DNA of 64,000 bases, from positions 37,100 to 101,099 of the forward strand of contig JAJEDB010000044.1 in NCBI GenBank assembly GCA_022821725.1, read 5' to 3'. The position numbers and the translations under genes are program-made. How positions within the stretch are numbered: the stretch's first letter is position 1; each line of letters begins with the position of its first letter. Positions 61,801-64,000 of this stretch are shown here, piece by piece. This DNA comes from Candidatus Poribacteria bacterium. GTDB taxonomy: Bacteria; Poribacteria; WGA-4E; WGA-3G. The notes beneath the pieces are model-generated. The model was not told the DNA's origin. It searched no databases and saw only the letters and a program-made list of their open reading frames with translations.

Positions 61801-62033
61801 ATTTTACTGACATTTTCCTCAATAGCGTCTTCAATAGGAGAGGTGACGAGCTTTTCAACTTCTTCCGGCGAAGCCCCCGGATACAGCGTTGTTACAGTCG
61901 CGCTCTGCAATGCGATTTCTGGAGTCAGTTCTCGGGGTAGGTTTATCCATGCATACACCCCGAAAGCGATGATGATAATCATTAACATATTCGCCAAGAC
62001 GGGATTGTTTACGGACATTTTGGGGATGGACAT
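58806..62033 (-). CDS. RND efflux transporter (HAE1-like), paralogue 1
   Basis: 1075 residues. Same architecture as the next gene: NPVLANMLMIIIIAFGVY, SPEEVEKLVTSPIEDAIEEN, VVGIVVDDAIVVIENIY, AQFKSFIQPIVIM. By eye the two proteins agree at most positions, with differences clustered in the periplasmic loops (for example GVPG versus GVTG, TSGMMEGV versus MSGLVRRS), so they arose by tandem duplication and may have different substrates. First pump of the minus-strand locus. Confidence 0.92.
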   Translation of the reverse strand: MSIPKMSVNNPVLANMLMIIIIAFGVYAWINLPRELTPEIALQSATVTTLYPGASPEEVEKLVTSPIEDAIEENVSKINLLFSNSSEGRSVISIDFEELSDRDFDKELENLRTAVEQVSELPEEILDNPKVEELDISSGFPMLTIAVGGKISETQMRDIAENLKDEILDIKNVASVRIAGLREREIWIEVNPDRLKAYQIPIARVITAVGASNLNLPAGTMELGNTEFMVRTMGEFANPETIGETIISVQPTGTPLRLKDVATVSDTYEEARTLSRINAEPSISLSVQKKTEGNTIALVAQLRELVEKRRADLPEGAELTAVNDYSVILKERLGILETNAFFGLLLVVFMLFLFIGWRNAVFAALGIPVAFMATFWFMSVGGYSLSGVSLFGLILVVGIVVDDAIVVIENIYRHIERGEPPKIAAIRGAEEVGWPVLAASLTTICAFGPLMFMSGVPGQFMRVVPIMAILVLIASLFEVFVILPAHVSEWGKARTQTGRSRLENLRTRSPNTFALSTYITGFFASFGLFFDFIRSRYIRILKITIRHRYAFVGSVFFIGLIACVGAFLVLDRELFPGEDFPQFYVKAEMPPSYGMQETTAVIAQLEEAAKTLPESEVAAIVSNIGLHTPTSGMMEGVTYGSNFGEVIVELTPKQERTRGVDDIIAELRTKTTTISGIEELNFITQEGGPPQGEDVEVKVKGPRFEQLTALADTLKASLMEMDGVYDIRDDFRTGKSELRIYLKPEKAHQYGLTTFQVAQTVRTAIEGAKATTYREADEAIDVIVKYEEDTLGNLAELNNLLIATPTGAIVPLKDVADITEEKGYSDIRRFDGERSITVYASVDRAKTTPFDANQVLIRKFADVESLYPGYQLDFRGLFDEIIESFSELWKLFIVGLLLIYVVLGAQFKSFIQPIVIMLAVPFGMIGAMVGLLLANATLSMVAMFGIVALSGIVVNDSIVLIDFINKFRERGFNKWYAILKGGYVRLRPIVLTSLTTIIGLMPMAIGLGGKSPIWMPMAYTIIFGLSLATTMTLFVMPALYAITTDIRGLVLKNPEERFRTVSEEDLLGVAVPADD

Positions 62034-62106
62034 GGCGGTAGAATTTCTCCTTATCCTTTAAGCGTTGCCTTTTGAAACGGTTCGGTTTTGATTAAGAAGT
62101 GGTATC

Positions 62107-62128
62107 GGGGTAGTGTGTTCACTACCCC
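62107..62128. repeat. GGGGTAGTG hairpin upstream of the RND operon
   Basis: GGGGTAGTG-TGTT-CACTACCCC. A weaker AGAC..GTCT hairpin follows at about 62150-62192. Same style as the other REP-like hairpins (stem flanked by GTAG/CTAC). Confidence 0.6.
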
Positions 62129-62196
62129 ATTTTAAATCTGTCGGTGTGTTAGACGGATTTCCTTCCCTTTCTACGGGAAACCCAGTCTACCCAAGA

Positions 62197-62934
62197 TTAT
62201 CGACTCGTTTTAAGCGTGCTCCATGTTGTCGCTAACTTGCCATTTGGAGCAACTTCCAAGGGTTCAATCCCTTCGCCTTCGATGGAAAGTGTGTCAACCA
62301 GAAAAGTGACTGTTTGGCCTCCCCAACTGTTCATGAAACCGACACCGACGCGCTCTACGTCAAACTTGTGGTTCCACGTTTTGTTACCAGAAAGCGTCCA
62401 GTCATCTTTTTCGCTTTCGCGGTAGTAGCCTGAAAACAGATCGTCCTCTTTAACGATCTTAAGATGAAGCGGGACATCAAACCCGGTCTGGAAGTGTCCT
62501 TTATCTTGCCAACCCCCTTGAACCATGCTGCCGATAAGTGTCTTTTGTGGCTGATTGGCTTCGCCACCGAACAGCAAACAGGCGTAGTTCAAGTCTTCAT
62601 CGCTGTAGAGGAAAATACCGATCCATGAATCAGCGGGTTTATCGGGTTCGGTCGAAAAAATTCCACTCACCGTTATGTTTTTCGCGGCACTTTTCGGGAT
62701 TTCCCGTTCAAGCATCGGTTTGTCAGGCGTGACGTGTCCCCAACCGCCCTTCGGATTCGTCATCTGTAGAAAGCCATCTTTGACTTCAAATGTCGTAACT
62801 TTGTCGCGATAGTCACGGAATTCCCATCCCTCAACGAGTTCGGTACCATCAAAGGGATCCGTCCATACACCGGCGGAGACTATCCCAACGGTGCTACACA
62901 GTAACATTCCGCATACAAGAATTGTGATTCGCAT
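62197..62934 (-). CDS. Secreted LamG/concanavalin-like protein
   Basis: 245 residues with a signal peptide (cut near VSAG). The mature protein looks like a jelly-roll domain: VWTDPFDGTELVEGWEF, WIGIFLYSDEDLNYACLLFGG, GFMNSWGGQTVTFLVDTLSIEG, as in DUF1349/LamG-like proteins that bind glycans. It lies inside an efflux locus between the adaptor and the first RND pump, in the same direction; role unknown. AAAAGGAGGATTG precedes the ATG. Confidence 0.7.
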   Translation of the reverse strand: MRITILVCGMLLCSTVGIVSAGVWTDPFDGTELVEGWEFRDYRDKVTTFEVKDGFLQMTNPKGGWGHVTPDKPMLEREIPKSAAKNITVSGIFSTEPDKPADSWIGIFLYSDEDLNYACLLFGGEANQPQKTLIGSMVQGGWQDKGHFQTGFDVPLHLKIVKEDDLFSGYYRESEKDDWTLSGNKTWNHKFDVERVGVGFMNSWGGQTVTFLVDTLSIEGEGIEPLEVAPNGKLATTWSTLKTSR

Positions 62935-63081
62935 AGCAATCCTCCTTTTGATTTAAGACATATTTTAGTTGAAAATGGTTCATTATTCCAGAGATTTCGC
63001 AGCATAAAAGGATGGCCAAGTAATTCTAAAATCCACCATAAATGACACTACGGGAGGATTGAATAACTTGGATATAACCAT

Positions 63082-64000
63082 CTATAGGTTGACAACCCGA
63101 ACGCTCTCTCCATCCTTCAGAGAATGTTGTCCAGCAGTGACAACCGCTTCGCCTTCGGTAAGACCACTCAAGACTTCAGCTTCACCGGCACGCAAAAGAC
63201 CTATCTCTACAACACGCCGCTGGCTGACCCCATTCTCAATCACGAAAACGCTCTGTGTGTTGGCATTCACATCCTCAATGAGCGCAGCACGCGAGATGAG
63301 AATCGCATCGCTATGCACTTTGATAGGGACGGTCACCTTTGCGAACATTCCGGGTTTAAGAGTGCCGTCTGGATTGTCAATATCGACTTCAACCGTAGCC
63401 GTCCGACGCGCTGGTGTTAGCGTTGGACTAATAAAAGCAACACTACCGGACATCTGGGTATCTATACCATCAATCTCTATGGATGCTTGTTGATTGAGTG
63501 CCAATTGGCTTAACTGGACTTCAATAACCTCAACGGTTGCTTTGACGGTATCAATATTAACAATGTCAAAAAGGGGTGAAGCAGGAAGTGCCATACCCCC
63601 TAAATCCAAGGAGCGTCTGGAGATGACACCGGAGATCGGGGCGCGAATCGTAGCATCGTTGAGACGTTTTTGCGCGAGCTTCAGCGCAACCGCTGCTTGC
63701 GTGCGTGCGGTTTTCGCTGACGTTATTTCGGCCTCCCAACTTTTCGCAGTCTCTAAAGCCTCCGCAGAGATGAGTCCAGCCCGTGCGGTTTCGACTTGCG
63801 AACGCGCCAGTTCAATGTCTTTCTCCCAGGTCTTCGTGGATGCTTGGGTCTGTGCGAGCCGTAAGGAGGCTTCCGCCTGCTCAACTTGTGCCGCCATGGC
63901 TTGAATATCCTCAGTCCGCGCACCGTTATCGATAAGTTGAAGTTGTTCAGCAGCGATTTTATGTTGCGCGACGGCAACGTCTAACTGTGTCTTGGCACTT
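63082..64000 (-). CDS. RND efflux periplasmic adaptor (HlyD/MFP family), N-terminus outside window
   Basis: The frame stays open to the window edge; 305 codons are visible, the start is missing. Coiled-coil hairpin (HKIAAEQLQLIDNGARTEDIQ and AEASLRLAQTQAS), lipoyl-like half (ATIRAPISGVISRRSLDLGG), beta-barrel (KATVEVIEVQLSQLALNQQA, VDIDNPDGTLKPGMFAKVTV) and membrane-proximal part (GLTEGEAVVTAGQHSLKDGE). It links the inner-membrane RND pump to an outer-membrane channel. A LamG-like gene and two RND pumps follow on the same strand. Confidence 0.92.
   Translation of the reverse strand, partial: SAKTQLDVAVAQHKIAAEQLQLIDNGARTEDIQAMAAQVEQAEASLRLAQTQASTKTWEKDIELARSQVETARAGLISAEALETAKSWEAEITSAKTARTQAAVALKLAQKRLNDATIRAPISGVISRRSLDLGGMALPASPLFDIVNIDTVKATVEVIEVQLSQLALNQQASIEIDGIDTQMSGSVAFISPTLTPARRTATVEVDIDNPDGTLKPGMFAKVTVPIKVHSDAILISRAALIEDVNANTQSVFVIENGVSQRRVVEIGLLRAGEAEVLSGLTEGEAVVTAGQHSLKDGESVRVVNL

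Noticed and set aside
61522..62061. Ser-rich plus-strand frame opposite the RND gene (also at 58174-58713)
   Set aside because: The two are similar only because the RND paralogues beneath them are.

Overview
The window reads as a bacterial chromosome segment of roughly balanced base composition, most likely from the candidate phylum Poribacteria or a close sponge-associated or marine relative. This is inferred from gene content only: phytanoyl-CoA dioxygenase-like genes, Gfo/Idh/MocA dehydrogenases, TIM-barrel sugar isomerases, a ThuA-like protein, a 14-TM DUF6785-type membrane protein, a GH88-like hydrolase, and a secreted leucine-rich-repeat protein with dockerin and FlgD-like tail. No rRNA is present to settle the identity.

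Layout. 1-6016: the end of a PhyH-type oxygenase, a DMT permease, then a minus-strand block with the LRR surface protein, an endonuclease-like fragment, a small internally duplicated protein, and a pair of unknown proteins, one a long Arg/Ser/Thr-rich membrane protein. 6146-6219: tRNA-Arg(CCG). 6344-12253: a plus-strand run SMP-30-like lactonase, dut, thyA, a lipoprotein, an unknown protein, folA, a ThuA-like protein and a NagA-like deacetylase; dut, thyA and folA together make dTMP and recycle folate.

12301-32420: a consensus promoter and a leader with a terminator-like hairpin, then the complete str-S10-spc-alpha ribosomal block: rpsL rpsG fusA tuf | rpsJ rplC rplD rplW rplB rpsS rplV rpsC rplP rpmC rpsQ rplN rplX rplE rpsN rpsH rplF rplR rpsE rplO secY rpmJ rpsM rpsK rpsD rpoA rplQ. 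rpmD (L30) is missing. Several spacers are 100-260 bp long and hold dispersed palindromic repeats. S12 and S5 carry unusual residues at positions known for streptomycin and spectinomycin resistance.

32539-55398: an outer-membrane FadL/PorV-like protein, Tyr-rich and other lipoproteins, a membrane multihaem protein, DUF6785, an isomerase, a PhyH oxygenase, modABC, coaE, an SDR, two Gfo/Idh oxidoreductases, a ferritin-like protein, an FmdB-like zinc ribbon, a sugar-binding protein with one permease, hisA, a degenerate EF-Tu paralogue, rfaE2/hldE C-domain and a GH88-like enzyme. 55461-64000: two tandem paralogous RND pumps, a secreted LamG-like protein and a truncated membrane-fusion adaptor, together forming an efflux locus.

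Most unusual: (1) an EF-Tu paralogue at 51163-52323 that keeps the P-loop but has lost the G3, G4 and G5 consensus; (2) several MITE-like elements whose terminal repeats are conserved while the central hairpin is exchanged; (3) natural S12/S5 variants at antibiotic contact sites; (4) a terminator-like hairpin between the str promoter and rpsL.
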